The notes beneath the pieces were generated by a model that made no database searches, had not been told where the DNA came from, and saw only the letters and a program-made list of their open reading frames with translations. 64,000 bases of DNA from Paenibacillus arenilitoris (lineage in GTDB: Bacteria; Bacillota; Bacilli; Paenibacillales; Paenibacillaceae), in assembly GCF_014705655.1 (NCBI RefSeq), contig NZ_JACXIY010000028.1, positions 50,660 through 114,659 on the forward strand, read 5' to 3'. Every line of letters begins with the position of its first letter. Positions within the stretch are counted from its first letter, which is position 1. Of this stretch, positions 32,937 to 41,068 are shown one piece after another. The translations under genes were made by a program, and so were the position numbers.

Positions 32937-34190
32937 ATGCTTCCATTCGCAAAAGAAACCAGCGCCCCGCCCGCCCCCGCTTCCATCTGGCGCAGCCGCG
33001 CCTTTCTGGCCGTGTTCACCAGCTACGGCGTCTCGCTGCTCGGCAACACCTTCCATAGCATCGCCCTGAACCTGTGGGTGCTGCAGACGACGGGCAGCGC
33101 GAAGCTGATGTCGGCCGTTCTGATCGCCCATCTGATCGTCGGCATGCTGTTCGGCCCGTTCGCCGGCACGATCGCGGACCGCGTCAACCGCCGCACGTTA
33201 ATGTGGGCGACCGACCTGATCCGTTTCGCGCTCGTCGCCGCCATCGCCGTTCTGGTCTATTTGCCGAGTGTGCCGTTCTCCGCCATCCTCCTGCTGACCG
33301 GTCTGGTCGCTTTCGCCGGCACCTTCCGCACCCCAGCCTTTCAGGCCTCTCTCGTTGAAATCGCAGGCAAAGAGCAGCTGACGCAGGCGGTCGGCGCCAT
33401 CAGCATCGCGGACAACGCGATCCGGATCGCGGGCTTCGCCATCGGCGGCATCGCCGTCGCCTCCTTCGGCGGCGCGGCCGCGATCGCGATCGACGCCGCG
33501 ACGTTCCTGCTGTCGGCGTGCCTGCTCCTGTTCGCGGGGAAATTCCCCTACGCCGCGGATAAGCGCGCAGAGGCGAGCAAAACCTCCTTCAAGCAGGATC
33601 TGGCGGAAGGGTTCCGTTACGTCCGGCGCAACGAATTCGCCAGAGCCGCGGTTACGCTGCTGCCGCTCGTCATGTTCTTCTTCCTGTCAACGTTCATGCT
33701 CGTCCAGGTTATGGCCGTGCAGGTGTGGCAGGCGAGGCCTTTCGTCTTCGGCTTGCTGGAAGCGTGCATCCCTCTCGGCTACGTGGCGGGCGCCATCCTC
33801 ATCATGCGCTTCGACAGGCGCTTGAAGCGAAGAGGCATATGGACGATGGGCAGCGTGATCGGCATGGGGCCGCTCTTCGTCGCGATCGCCCAAATGCCGT
33901 CGGCTCTCCCCGCCTTGCCGCTCGTCCTGCTCGTCGGCTTCCTCTTCTCGTTCAGCACGACGATCGTCTTCACCCGGCTCCGCGTCGCGATCGATCCCGC
34001 GCTGCAGGGCAGAGTATTCGGCCTGCTCGGCGCCTTGACCGGCGTCGCGCCGCCGGTCGGCCTCGCCCTGTTCGCTTCGCTGTCCGACAAGTACGGGCCG
34101 GCCGACGTCATGACGATAAGCGGAGCCGCGATGCTGCTATTGTGCGGAATCGCGTTCATCCGCATGAAGACGATGCGAGAATATGATTAG
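32937..34190 (+). CDS. MFS efflux transporter
   Basis: 417 residues, twelve predicted membrane segments. Motif A-like GPFAGTIADRVNRRTLMW after segment 2 and the overall MFS_3 layout (EntS or macrolide-efflux type) suggest export of a siderophore or drug-like compound. Excellent ribosome binding site before ATG 32937. Under the likely control of the upstream LacI-type regulator, which is unusual for this transporter group; a sugar-related substrate is possible. Confidence 0.88.
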   Translation: MLPFAKETSAPPAPASIWRSRAFLAVFTSYGVSLLGNTFHSIALNLWVLQTTGSAKLMSAVLIAHLIVGMLFGPFAGTIADRVNRRTLMWATDLIRFALVAAIAVLVYLPSVPFSAILLLTGLVAFAGTFRTPAFQASLVEIAGKEQLTQAVGAISIADNAIRIAGFAIGGIAVASFGGAAAIAIDAATFLLSACLLLFAGKFPYAADKRAEASKTSFKQDLAEGFRYVRRNEFARAAVTLLPLVMFFFLSTFMLVQVMAVQVWQARPFVFGLLEACIPLGYVAGAILIMRFDRRLKRRGIWTMGSVIGMGPLFVAIAQMPSALPALPLVLLVGFLFSFSTTIVFTRLRVAIDPALQGRVFGLLGALTGVAPPVGLALFASLSDKYGPADVMTISGAAMLLLCGIAFIRMKTMREYD

Positions 34191-34241
34191 CCGGATTCCA
34201 AGTCATTTGGCCCTGCGCCTGCCCGCCACCACAGCATGCAG

Positions 34242-34271
34242 AAAAAAAAGAACCGCCATCCCCGGCGGTTC
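34242..34271 (-). terminator. Rho-independent terminator of the maltodextrin operon
   Basis: Minus strand: GAACCGCC/GGCGGTTC stem followed by TTTTTTTTC, overlapping the region just after the amylase stop at 34276. Confidence 0.9.
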
Positions 34272-34275
34272 CCCT

Positions 34276-35928
34276 CTACCTCAATATGACCGTGCTGTAT
34301 GCCGGCACGGTCAGCCGGCTGCCGTCCAGCGCGGCGGCGCCGTCCGTCGCACGGGCAATCTCCGCGAACGCGCCGAACGTCGCAGGCGCCTGCAAATCCG
34401 CCGTCTGTTCCTCGCCCGACAAGTTATGGACGACGAGCACGCGCTCCGTCTTCGTCATGCGGACGTAGACGCTCAGCTTCGGATTCGCGGGCTCCAGCTT
34501 GTATTCGGCGATGCCTCCGTCACGCAAGGCCGGCTCCTCGCCGCGCCACTTGATCAGACGGCGGTAATGATTCAGCAGCGACGCCTCATCGTCCGTCTGC
34601 GCTTCGACGGATACCGCGCCCGCCCCCGCGTTATGGCGCGAGCGCTCCCAGGTCGTCTGGCCCTCGCCGTTCGGGTCGCGGTACCAGATCATCGGCTCGC
34701 GGATGTACTCGTCCGGCTTCGCGCCCTGCATGCCGATCTCCTCGCCGTAATACAAATACGGCGTGCCCGGCAGCGTAAGCAGCAGCGCCGCCGCCATCCG
34801 CGCATGCTCGGCATTGCCGCCAAGCGCCGTCATGACGCGGTTCTGGTCGTGATTGCTCAGGAACGGAGCGTCCACGAAATTCCCGCCCGACGATTGCTCA
34901 TAGACGCCGTACGCCCGCCCGAGCGAGAACGCGAGATCCGGGTCGCGTTCGCCGTCCGCCGCGCTTAGCAGCCGGTCGGCGAGATCGAAGTGGAACGCCG
35001 AATCCAGGGCGTTATCGAAATACGGCGCGATGACGGCGAGCGAATCCCACACCTCGCCGATCAAGTAGGCCTCGGGGCGGACCTCGCGCATCCCCGCGCG
35101 GAACTCCTGCCACCATGTCTTATTGGCGGCCTGCACCTCGGGCGAGGCGACGGTCGACTTAAAGTCGCCGTAAATATGCTTGGCGGCGTCGAGCCGGAAG
35201 CCGTCCACCCCCTGCTTCAGCCAATACTGCCCGATCTTGATCATTTCCTCGCGCACCTTCGGCTCGTCGAAATTAAAGTCGGGCATGCCGCTCCAGAAAA
35301 CGCCCAAATACTTCGAGCCGCCGGCCGCATGCCACGGATTGCCGTCCACCGCGCCGCCCGCGTCCACCTTCTCGTCCGAAGGCACGATCGTGTACCAGCT
35401 CCGGTACGGGCTTCCGGCATCGGCGATCGCCTCCTTGAACCAAGGATGCTCGCTGCTCGAATGGTTCACGACGAGATCCATAATGACCTTGATGCCGCGT
35501 TTATGCGCTTCGTCCAGCAGCCGCTTCAGGTCGTCCAGCGTGCCGTAATCCGGATTCACCGCGTAGTAATCGGTCGTATCGTAGCCGTGATAGCTGGGCG
35601 ACGCATTAATCGGCATGAGCCAGATGCCGCCGACGCCAAGCTCCTCCAAATAATCGAGCTTAGCCGTGACGCCGTTCAGATCGCCGATTCCGTCGCCGTC
35701 CGTATCGTAGAACGACCGGACGAATATTTCGTAAAATACCGTGCCCGGCTGTTCGTCGACCGCATAAGCCGCCGTCTGCGGCGTTCCTTCCCCGGCCGTT
35801 CCGCCGGCCGCCGCATCTTGAACGGCCGGCTCGTCCCCTCGGTTATCCGCCTCTTCCGCAGAAGAGCAAGCCGTCGTTCCCAATAGCGTCAACGCGCACA
35901 GCAGCGCCCCCAGCCGCTTCCGTCCCAT
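34276..35928 (-). CDS. Secreted lipoprotein alpha-amylase (GH13)
   Basis: 550 residues from ATG 35928. N-terminus MGRKRLGALLCALTLLGTTAC looks like a lipoprotein signal with Cys21, followed by a linker rich in Ala/Gly/Asp. GH13 catalytic residues: Asp in DGFRLDAAKH, Glu in LIGEVWD, Asp in FLSNHDQNR; calcium-site-like DTDGDGIGDLNG. It would degrade starch or maltodextrin at the cell surface beside the MalE receptor. AAGGG lies 9 bases ahead; an alternative ATG at 35937 overlaps the malG stop (ATGA), so translation is probably coupled. Confidence 0.9.
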   Translation of the reverse strand: MGRKRLGALLCALTLLGTTACSSAEEADNRGDEPAVQDAAAGGTAGEGTPQTAAYAVDEQPGTVFYEIFVRSFYDTDGDGIGDLNGVTAKLDYLEELGVGGIWLMPINASPSYHGYDTTDYYAVNPDYGTLDDLKRLLDEAHKRGIKVIMDLVVNHSSSEHPWFKEAIADAGSPYRSWYTIVPSDEKVDAGGAVDGNPWHAAGGSKYLGVFWSGMPDFNFDEPKVREEMIKIGQYWLKQGVDGFRLDAAKHIYGDFKSTVASPEVQAANKTWWQEFRAGMREVRPEAYLIGEVWDSLAVIAPYFDNALDSAFHFDLADRLLSAADGERDPDLAFSLGRAYGVYEQSSGGNFVDAPFLSNHDQNRVMTALGGNAEHARMAAALLLTLPGTPYLYYGEEIGMQGAKPDEYIREPMIWYRDPNGEGQTTWERSRHNAGAGAVSVEAQTDDEASLLNHYRRLIKWRGEEPALRDGGIAEYKLEPANPKLSVYVRMTKTERVLVVHNLSGEEQTADLQAPATFGAFAEIARATDGAAALDGSRLTVPAYSTVILR

Positions 35929-35933
35929 GGCGA

Positions 35934-36779
35934 TCATCCCTTCGAAGCGCCCGATGTAAGCCCCTGCACGAGGAAGCGCTGGAGGAAGACGAACAGCAGC
36001 GTGATCGGAATGGCGATGAGCACGGCGCCCGCCGCGAACAGCGTAAAATTGCTGTTCTGATACGAATTGACGAGCTCCCACATGCCGACGGCCAGCGTGT
36101 AGTTCTCCTTGGAGCGAAGCACCAGCCTTGCGAAAATAAAGTCGACCCACGAGCCCGTAAACGTCGTAAGCGCGACGTAAGTCAGCATCGGACGGGACAG
36201 CGGCAGCATGATGCGGATGAACACCTGCAAATGCGTCGCGCCGTCGATCCGGGCCGCTTCGTCGAGGCTGCGCGGAATCGTGTCGTAGAACCCCTTGACG
36301 ACGAAGCCGCCGAGCACCGAGCCTGCAGAGTATACGATAATCAGGGCGGCGTGCGTGTCGAGCAAATTAAGCTGCAGCAGGAAAATAAATATCGCGATCA
36401 TGCTCATGAAGCCCGGGAACATGCCGAGAACGAGCATGACGGTAAGAGCGTTCTTGCGCCCGCGGAAGCGGAAGCGCGACAGCGCGTACATGCTGAGCGT
36501 CGTCAGAATCGTCGAGAAGATCATCGTCAGCGTCGCGATCTTGAGCGTATTCACATACCAGAGACCGTAGCGGAAGCTCTGGCTCGTGAACAGCTCCTTG
36601 TAGTGCGCCAGCGTGAACGACTCCGGAATGAGGCTTTCGCTGTAGAGCGAAGCGCCCGGCCGCAGCGAGGACAGCACCACCCAAAGAGCGGGATAGACCG
36701 CGCAGACGGCGATCGCGATCAGGACGGCGTAGCTTAACGTCAAGCGAAGGAAGGTTCCGGGTTTGCGTCCCATTTTCAT
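35934..36779 (-). CDS. malG: Maltodextrin ABC transporter permease, MalG-like
   Basis: 281 residues, six membrane segments. The EAA loop DEAARIDGATHLQVFIRIMLPLSRP docks the ATPase; the C-terminus ends FLVQGLTSGASKG as in MalG homologues. Start ATG 36779 overlaps the malF stop as ATGA. No ATPase gene is present, so an MsmX-type shared ATPase from elsewhere is expected, as in Bacillus. Confidence 0.9.
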   Translation of the reverse strand: MKMGRKPGTFLRLTLSYAVLIAIAVCAVYPALWVVLSSLRPGASLYSESLIPESFTLAHYKELFTSQSFRYGLWYVNTLKIATLTMIFSTILTTLSMYALSRFRFRGRKNALTVMLVLGMFPGFMSMIAIFIFLLQLNLLDTHAALIIVYSAGSVLGGFVVKGFYDTIPRSLDEAARIDGATHLQVFIRIMLPLSRPMLTYVALTTFTGSWVDFIFARLVLRSKENYTLAVGMWELVNSYQNSNFTLFAAGAVLIAIPITLLFVFLQRFLVQGLTSGASKG

Positions 36780-38089
36780 TGGATCATATCCTCCTCTTTG
36801 AATGACCGCGAGCGGCGATAGTTCCAGATGGAGAACGACGCCACGATCAAGAAAATAATGATGCCGATCGCCGAAGCCATATTGAACTGGCTGTTGTTCA
36901 GCGTCAGCTTATACAGCCACGTCACGAGCAGGTCGGTGCTGCCCGCGAACTGGTAGTCGCCCTTGACCGGATCGCCATTCGTCAGAAGGAAGATGACGTT
37001 GAAGTTGTTGATGTTGCCGGCGAACTGCATAATGAGAATCGGCGCGGTCGAGAACAGGATGAACGGCACCGTAATGATTTTGAACTTCTGGAAGCCCGTC
37101 GCGCCGTCCACGTCCGCCGCCTCGTACAAATCCTTCGGAATGGCCGTCAGCACGCCCATAATGAGAACCATCGACACGGGGATGCCGACCCACATATTGA
37201 CGAGAATGACCGTCACCTTCGCCATGAACGGATCGGTCAGCCAGGGCAGCTTGCCGAGGCCGAAATAGCCCAGGTACTGGTTGATCGGGCCGAATTGGCC
37301 ATTGAACAGGTTGCGCATGACGAGCAGGGAAATAAGCTGCGGAATCGCGTAAGGAATAATGAACAGCGTCCGCCACAGCTTTTTGAACCGAACGCCCTTC
37401 GACTCGATCAGCAGCGCGACGAGCATGCCGCCGAAGTAAGTCGTGAACGTCGCGATGACCGCCCATATAATCGTCCACGTAAATACGCCGAAAAACGTTT
37501 TGCTCCATGTTTTGAGCGTCAGCAGGTTCGTGAACGTCTCGAAGCCGACCCAGTCGACAAGCGACTTCGGCGGAATATGATTAGGCGACGCATAGTTGGT
37601 GAAGGCAAGCAAAATCATGAAAATGATCGGCATGATCGTCAGGAACAGCACGCCCAGCGCCGGCAGCGACAGCATGAGATGCGGAAAATTTTTGTCCGTC
37701 ACATGCGCCCATGTCTGCTTGAAATTCGCCGGGGGGACGCCTTGCTCCCGCAGGGCGCCCGTCCGGTATGCATCGCGGATATTCATCGCGTAAATAATCA
37801 AAAATACGGCAAACACCAATAGCGTAATAATTCCGCCGATCAGCAGGTTGATGGAATGATCCCCTGCGACGCGGACCGTGATTTTACCCACTTTCTGAAG
37901 TCCTTGCGTCTTCTCGCCGAGCGTGACGACGCCCCAGATCGCCTTGCCTAAATTCGGAATAAAATAGAAAAGCGCCGCCGCTTCGACGGCGAGTAGAATG
38001 AGTCCTTTTGTAAACTGGCGGTTATACCATTGCCCAAGCCCCATGAAGAGTACGGACAAAACGGCCGCGGTGCTGCGATGACGATTCAT
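36776..38089 (-). CDS. malF: Maltodextrin ABC transporter permease, MalF-like
   Basis: 437 residues with an extended N-terminus (extra membrane segments at about 10-45 and a second pair near 85-105) typical of Gram-positive MalF/MdxF, followed by the transport core. EAA loop: YEAADVDGATGFQKFKIITVPFI. I chose ATG 38089 because GGAAGGGAG sits 10 bases upstream; ATG 38113 lacks one. Translationally coupled to malG. Preceded by a hairpin that may reduce its level relative to malE. Confidence 0.9.
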   Translation of the reverse strand: MNRHRSTAAVLSVLFMGLGQWYNRQFTKGLILLAVEAAALFYFIPNLGKAIWGVVTLGEKTQGLQKVGKITVRVAGDHSINLLIGGIITLLVFAVFLIIYAMNIRDAYRTGALREQGVPPANFKQTWAHVTDKNFPHLMLSLPALGVLFLTIMPIIFMILLAFTNYASPNHIPPKSLVDWVGFETFTNLLTLKTWSKTFFGVFTWTIIWAVIATFTTYFGGMLVALLIESKGVRFKKLWRTLFIIPYAIPQLISLLVMRNLFNGQFGPINQYLGYFGLGKLPWLTDPFMAKVTVILVNMWVGIPVSMVLIMGVLTAIPKDLYEAADVDGATGFQKFKIITVPFILFSTAPILIMQFAGNINNFNVIFLLTNGDPVKGDYQFAGSTDLLVTWLYKLTLNNSQFNMASAIGIIIFLIVASFSIWNYRRSRSFKEEDMIQ

Positions 38090-38166
38090 GCCGCCCGGCT
38101 CCCTTCCTTTCATCTAAAAAAACGGATCGTTGTCGCGCTGTCGCATCTTTCGGAATAAACGTCGGT

Positions 38167-38195
38167 TCACCCGCCGAACCTGCTTCGGCGGGTGA
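38167..38195 (-). promoter_or_regulatory. Intercistronic hairpin between malE and malF
   Basis: Perfect 12-bp stem TCACCCGCCGAA/TTCGGCGGGTGA with a five-base loop and no T-tract, in the 130-bp malE-malF gap. Similar stems are known in sugar ABC operons to stabilise the receptor mRNA and lower expression of the permeases. Confidence 0.7.
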
Positions 38196-38219
38196 TTCCG
38201 GTGGATGAGCGGTGAACCG

Positions 38220-39539
38220 TTATTGCGCGGCCGCGCCGTTATTGGCGTCTTTGATTTGCTGCACCGCGTTGTCGAGCGCTTCCTTCGCGTCCTTGCCGGC
38301 GTTCCAAACGTCGGAGAAGGCCGCCGCGATCGGGCTCCATACGTTCGCCATTTCCGGGATGGAAGGCATCGGCGTCGATTGGTTGAACTGGGCGACGAAC
38401 CCTTTGACGATCTCGTCGTTCTGCACGGCCGGATCGTTCGTCGCTTCCGTGTTCGCCGGAATCGCGCCTGTGATCTCGAAGTCCTTCAGCTGCGCTTCCT
38501 TCGTCGACGCGAAGCGTGCGAACAGACGCGCCGCCTGCGGGTATTCCGAGAAGCTGTTCACGTACCACGCTTTGACGCCGGAGAAGGAAGAAGCCGGCTG
38601 GCCGTTGATGCTGGGCAGCGGCGCTACGCCGAAATCGATGCCCGCGTTCCGGTAATCGCCGATCGTCCATGGACCGTTGATGTCCATTGCCAGCGTTCCG
38701 CTTGTGAACAAGCCTTTTTTGATATCGTACGTGACGTCGCCGGTATTCATCGGAAGGATGCCGTCCTTCAAGGAACCGTAGTATTTCACGCCGTTAACCG
38801 CGCCTTCGTTGTTCAGGCCGATATCGTCTTTGTTCTGGCCGTTGTCGCCGTAGACGTAGCCGCCCGTGGAGATGAACGGATAGTTGAAGTAGAAGTTGCC
38901 GATTTCCCACATCAGGGCGAACTTGTTGCTGGCCGGGTCGTTGTACGTTTTGGCGAATTCGACGATTTCGTCGAACGTCTTCGGCGCTTCCTTGATCAGC
39001 GCTTTGTTGTAGAACAACGCATACGTTTCGACCGAACGCGGATAGCCGTACAGCGTGCCGTCGTACGAAACCGCGTTGACGGCGATTTCGGAGTTCTCGG
39101 TTTTGGATTGCTCCTCGTAGAAATCGTTCGGAAGGACGAGTCCCGCCGTAATCGCGCGTCCGAGATTGTCGTGCGGGAACACGACGACGTCCGCGCCAAG
39201 GCCGGCCGGGCCGTCGGTCGTCAGCTTCGTCACCTGGTCCGCCGCGCCTACCTCTTCGAAACGAACCTCGATGCCGTATTTCTCGGTGAATTCCTTGGCG
39301 ATCGCTTCGACGAACGGACGCTCCTCCTTGCTCTCCCATACGAGCAGCGACGCGCCTTCCTCCGGCGCGATATCCTCGCCTTCGGCCGCGCCCTCGTTCG
39401 CGTTGCCCGAGGCATTATTTGTCGGCGCGTTCGTTGCGGCGTTGCCCGCGTTCTCCGTATTGCTTCCTCCGTTGCCGCCGCCGCATGCCGATACGATAAA
39501 CAAAGCCGCGACTAAAGACATGACAAACCACTTTTTCAT
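38220..39539 (-). CDS. malE: Maltodextrin-binding lipoprotein, MalE-like
   Basis: 439 residues from ATG 39539. Lipoprotein signal with IVSAC (Cys19), then a Gly/Asn/Ala-rich linker (about 20-60) and a family-1 solute-binding fold: LLVWESKEERPFVEAIAKEF, TSGTLAMDINGPWTIGDYRNAGIDFGVAPLP, WSPIAAAFSDVWN. It captures maltodextrins for MalFG. Divergent from the LacI-type regulator at 40031, with operator-like and cre-like sites between them. Confidence 0.9.
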   Translation of the reverse strand: MKKWFVMSLVAALFIVSACGGGNGGSNTENAGNAATNAPTNNASGNANEGAAEGEDIAPEEGASLLVWESKEERPFVEAIAKEFTEKYGIEVRFEEVGAADQVTKLTTDGPAGLGADVVVFPHDNLGRAITAGLVLPNDFYEEQSKTENSEIAVNAVSYDGTLYGYPRSVETYALFYNKALIKEAPKTFDEIVEFAKTYNDPASNKFALMWEIGNFYFNYPFISTGGYVYGDNGQNKDDIGLNNEGAVNGVKYYGSLKDGILPMNTGDVTYDIKKGLFTSGTLAMDINGPWTIGDYRNAGIDFGVAPLPSINGQPASSFSGVKAWYVNSFSEYPQAARLFARFASTKEAQLKDFEITGAIPANTEATNDPAVQNDEIVKGFVAQFNQSTPMPSIPEMANVWSPIAAAFSDVWNAGKDAKEALDNAVQQIKDANNGAAAQ

Positions 39540-39695
39540 GCTTGGATCCCCTTCCGTAATGGTGTTACCTGCTCTTTTGACCGAAAATAACGCCGCTTTT
39601 CGCGAATTCCGCGCTCCCTGCATCGAAATGCCGCTTGCCGCGCACGCTATGCTTGACGATTGGCAGAATGGCGTTTCATGCCTCCGGACAAGCAT

Positions 39696-39711
39696 GCGCA
39701 AACGTTTGTGC
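39696..39711. promoter_or_regulatory. LacI/MalR-type operator near malE
   Basis: GCGCAAACGTTTGTGC, a near-perfect palindrome with central CG, about 160 bp upstream of malE. Confidence 0.7.
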
Positions 39712-39785
39712 AACAAGCATCGGGAAGTGCTTTGAAATCGCATTTTCAGCCGTTTTTTTGCGTTTTTTAACGGCTAATGTAATGA

Positions 39786-39799
39786 TGTAAGCGTTTCTA
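39786..39799. promoter_or_regulatory. cre-like site for CcpA
   Basis: TGTAAGCGTTTCTA fits the cre consensus TGWAARCGYTWNCW with one mismatch. Catabolite repression of the maltodextrin operon would be expected. Confidence 0.6.
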
Positions 39800-39834
39800 A
39801 TCGTGTTCTCATCATACAACAAGGGCAAGAGTTT

Positions 39835-39850
39835 GTTAAAACGTTTGCAC
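39835..39850. promoter_or_regulatory. Second LacI/MalR-type operator
   Basis: GTTAAAACGTTTGCAC shares the AAACGTTTG core of 39696-39711, now closer to the regulator gene. The rest of the malE-regulator gap (39540-40030) shows no gene. Confidence 0.65.
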
Positions 39851-40030
39851 AGTTCATTGCTTAATAAAAATAATGGCTTCTCTTCGATTTCCGCCGTCAT
39901 TCTCGCTCTGCTTCAGTTTTTTAACATTTGTGAAACGCTTTGCCGCATTATATATTTACATTTAGACAACAGTTGCATTAGGATGAAGCATAGCATGCAC
40001 ACACGATTGCGCGATGGGGGCTCAATGATT

Positions 40031-41059
40031 ATGGTTACCATTAAAGATATTGCGAAAGCCGCCGGCGTCTCTCCTTCTACCGTGTCCAGAGTCGTATCCA
40101 ACCACCCTAGAATCAGCAAAGCGACTTCGCAGAAGGTAAAACGGATTATGGAAGAGATGGGCTACCACCCGAATATGATGGCCAAAAGCCTCGTCTCCAA
40201 AACGACACAGACGCTATCGATTATGCTGCCGCGGCCGGCCGAGGAGCTGTTCCAGGATTTCTTCTTCGGCGAGCTGCTGCGCGGCATACTGACGCAATCG
40301 ACCCGGGCCGGCTACGATATGCTGCTGACGGCCGCCACCTCGCCCGGCGACGAGATCGAGACGGTATCCCGCCTCGTGCTCGGACGCCGGGTCGACGGCG
40401 TCATTCTGCTGTCGTCCCGTGTCAACGATCCGCTCATCGACATGCTGAGCAAGCACGATTTTCCAACCGTGCTGATCGGGCGCACGGACGATCACCCGAA
40501 TATTTTGTCCGTCGACAATAACAACGAGCAGGCTGCCTATGACGCGACGCATCATTTGATTCTTCAGGGGCACGAGCGCATCGGCTTCGTCAGCGGGCCG
40601 CCTTCCCTCACGGTCGCGCAGGACCGGATGAAGGGCTATCGCAGAGCGCTGCGTGAAGCGGGCTTGCAGGCCCGTTCCGAATGGATCGTGGAGGGCGAGT
40701 TTTTGCAGCAAAGCGGCTACCGGGCGATGTCGTTCATGATGAGCCTGCCCGAGCGGCCGAGCGGCCTCGTCGTCATCGACGACGTCGTCGGCTTCGGCGT
40801 GCTGCGCGGCTTGACCGAGCTCGGCTACAGCGTGCCGGACGATCTGAGCATCGTCAGCTTCAATAACATCGCGTTATCCGAGCTTGCCACGCCGCCGATC
40901 AGCTCCATCGACATCGGCACGTATCAGCTCGGGTACACCGCCTCGCAAATGCTGATCCGGCTCATTCAGGAAGAGACCGTTCATCAAAGCCGCATCATCA
41001 TCCCGCACCGGCTGATCGTGCGCGAATCTTCGATTCAAGCCTTACCCAAAAGGAGCTGA
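40031..41059 (+). CDS. LacI-family maltodextrin operon regulator (MalR-like)
   Basis: 342 residues from ATG 40031 (GGGGGG ten bases upstream; ATG 40025 also possible). HTH and hinge TIKDIAKAAGVSPSTVSRVVSN, MGYHPNMMAKSLV, followed by a full periplasmic-binding-protein-like domain (LPRPAEELFQDFFFGELLRGI to IPHRLIVRESS). The upstream open frame to 39803 lies in AT-rich promoter DNA and is not coding. It most likely represses malEFG and the GH15 gene until maltose or maltodextrin appears. Confidence 0.92.
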   Translation: MVTIKDIAKAAGVSPSTVSRVVSNHPRISKATSQKVKRIMEEMGYHPNMMAKSLVSKTTQTLSIMLPRPAEELFQDFFFGELLRGILTQSTRAGYDMLLTAATSPGDEIETVSRLVLGRRVDGVILLSSRVNDPLIDMLSKHDFPTVLIGRTDDHPNILSVDNNNEQAAYDATHHLILQGHERIGFVSGPPSLTVAQDRMKGYRRALREAGLQARSEWIVEGEFLQQSGYRAMSFMMSLPERPSGLVVIDDVVGFGVLRGLTELGYSVPDDLSIVSFNNIALSELATPPISSIDIGTYQLGYTASQMLIRLIQEETVHQSRIIIPHRLIVRESSIQALPKRS

Positions 41060-41068
41060 CCCTATAGC

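Noticed and set aside
39803..40024. N-terminal extension of the maltodextrin regulator
   Set aside because: The added residues come from AT-rich promoter DNA with operator and cre-like sites; the HTH begins right at MVTIKDIAKAAG.
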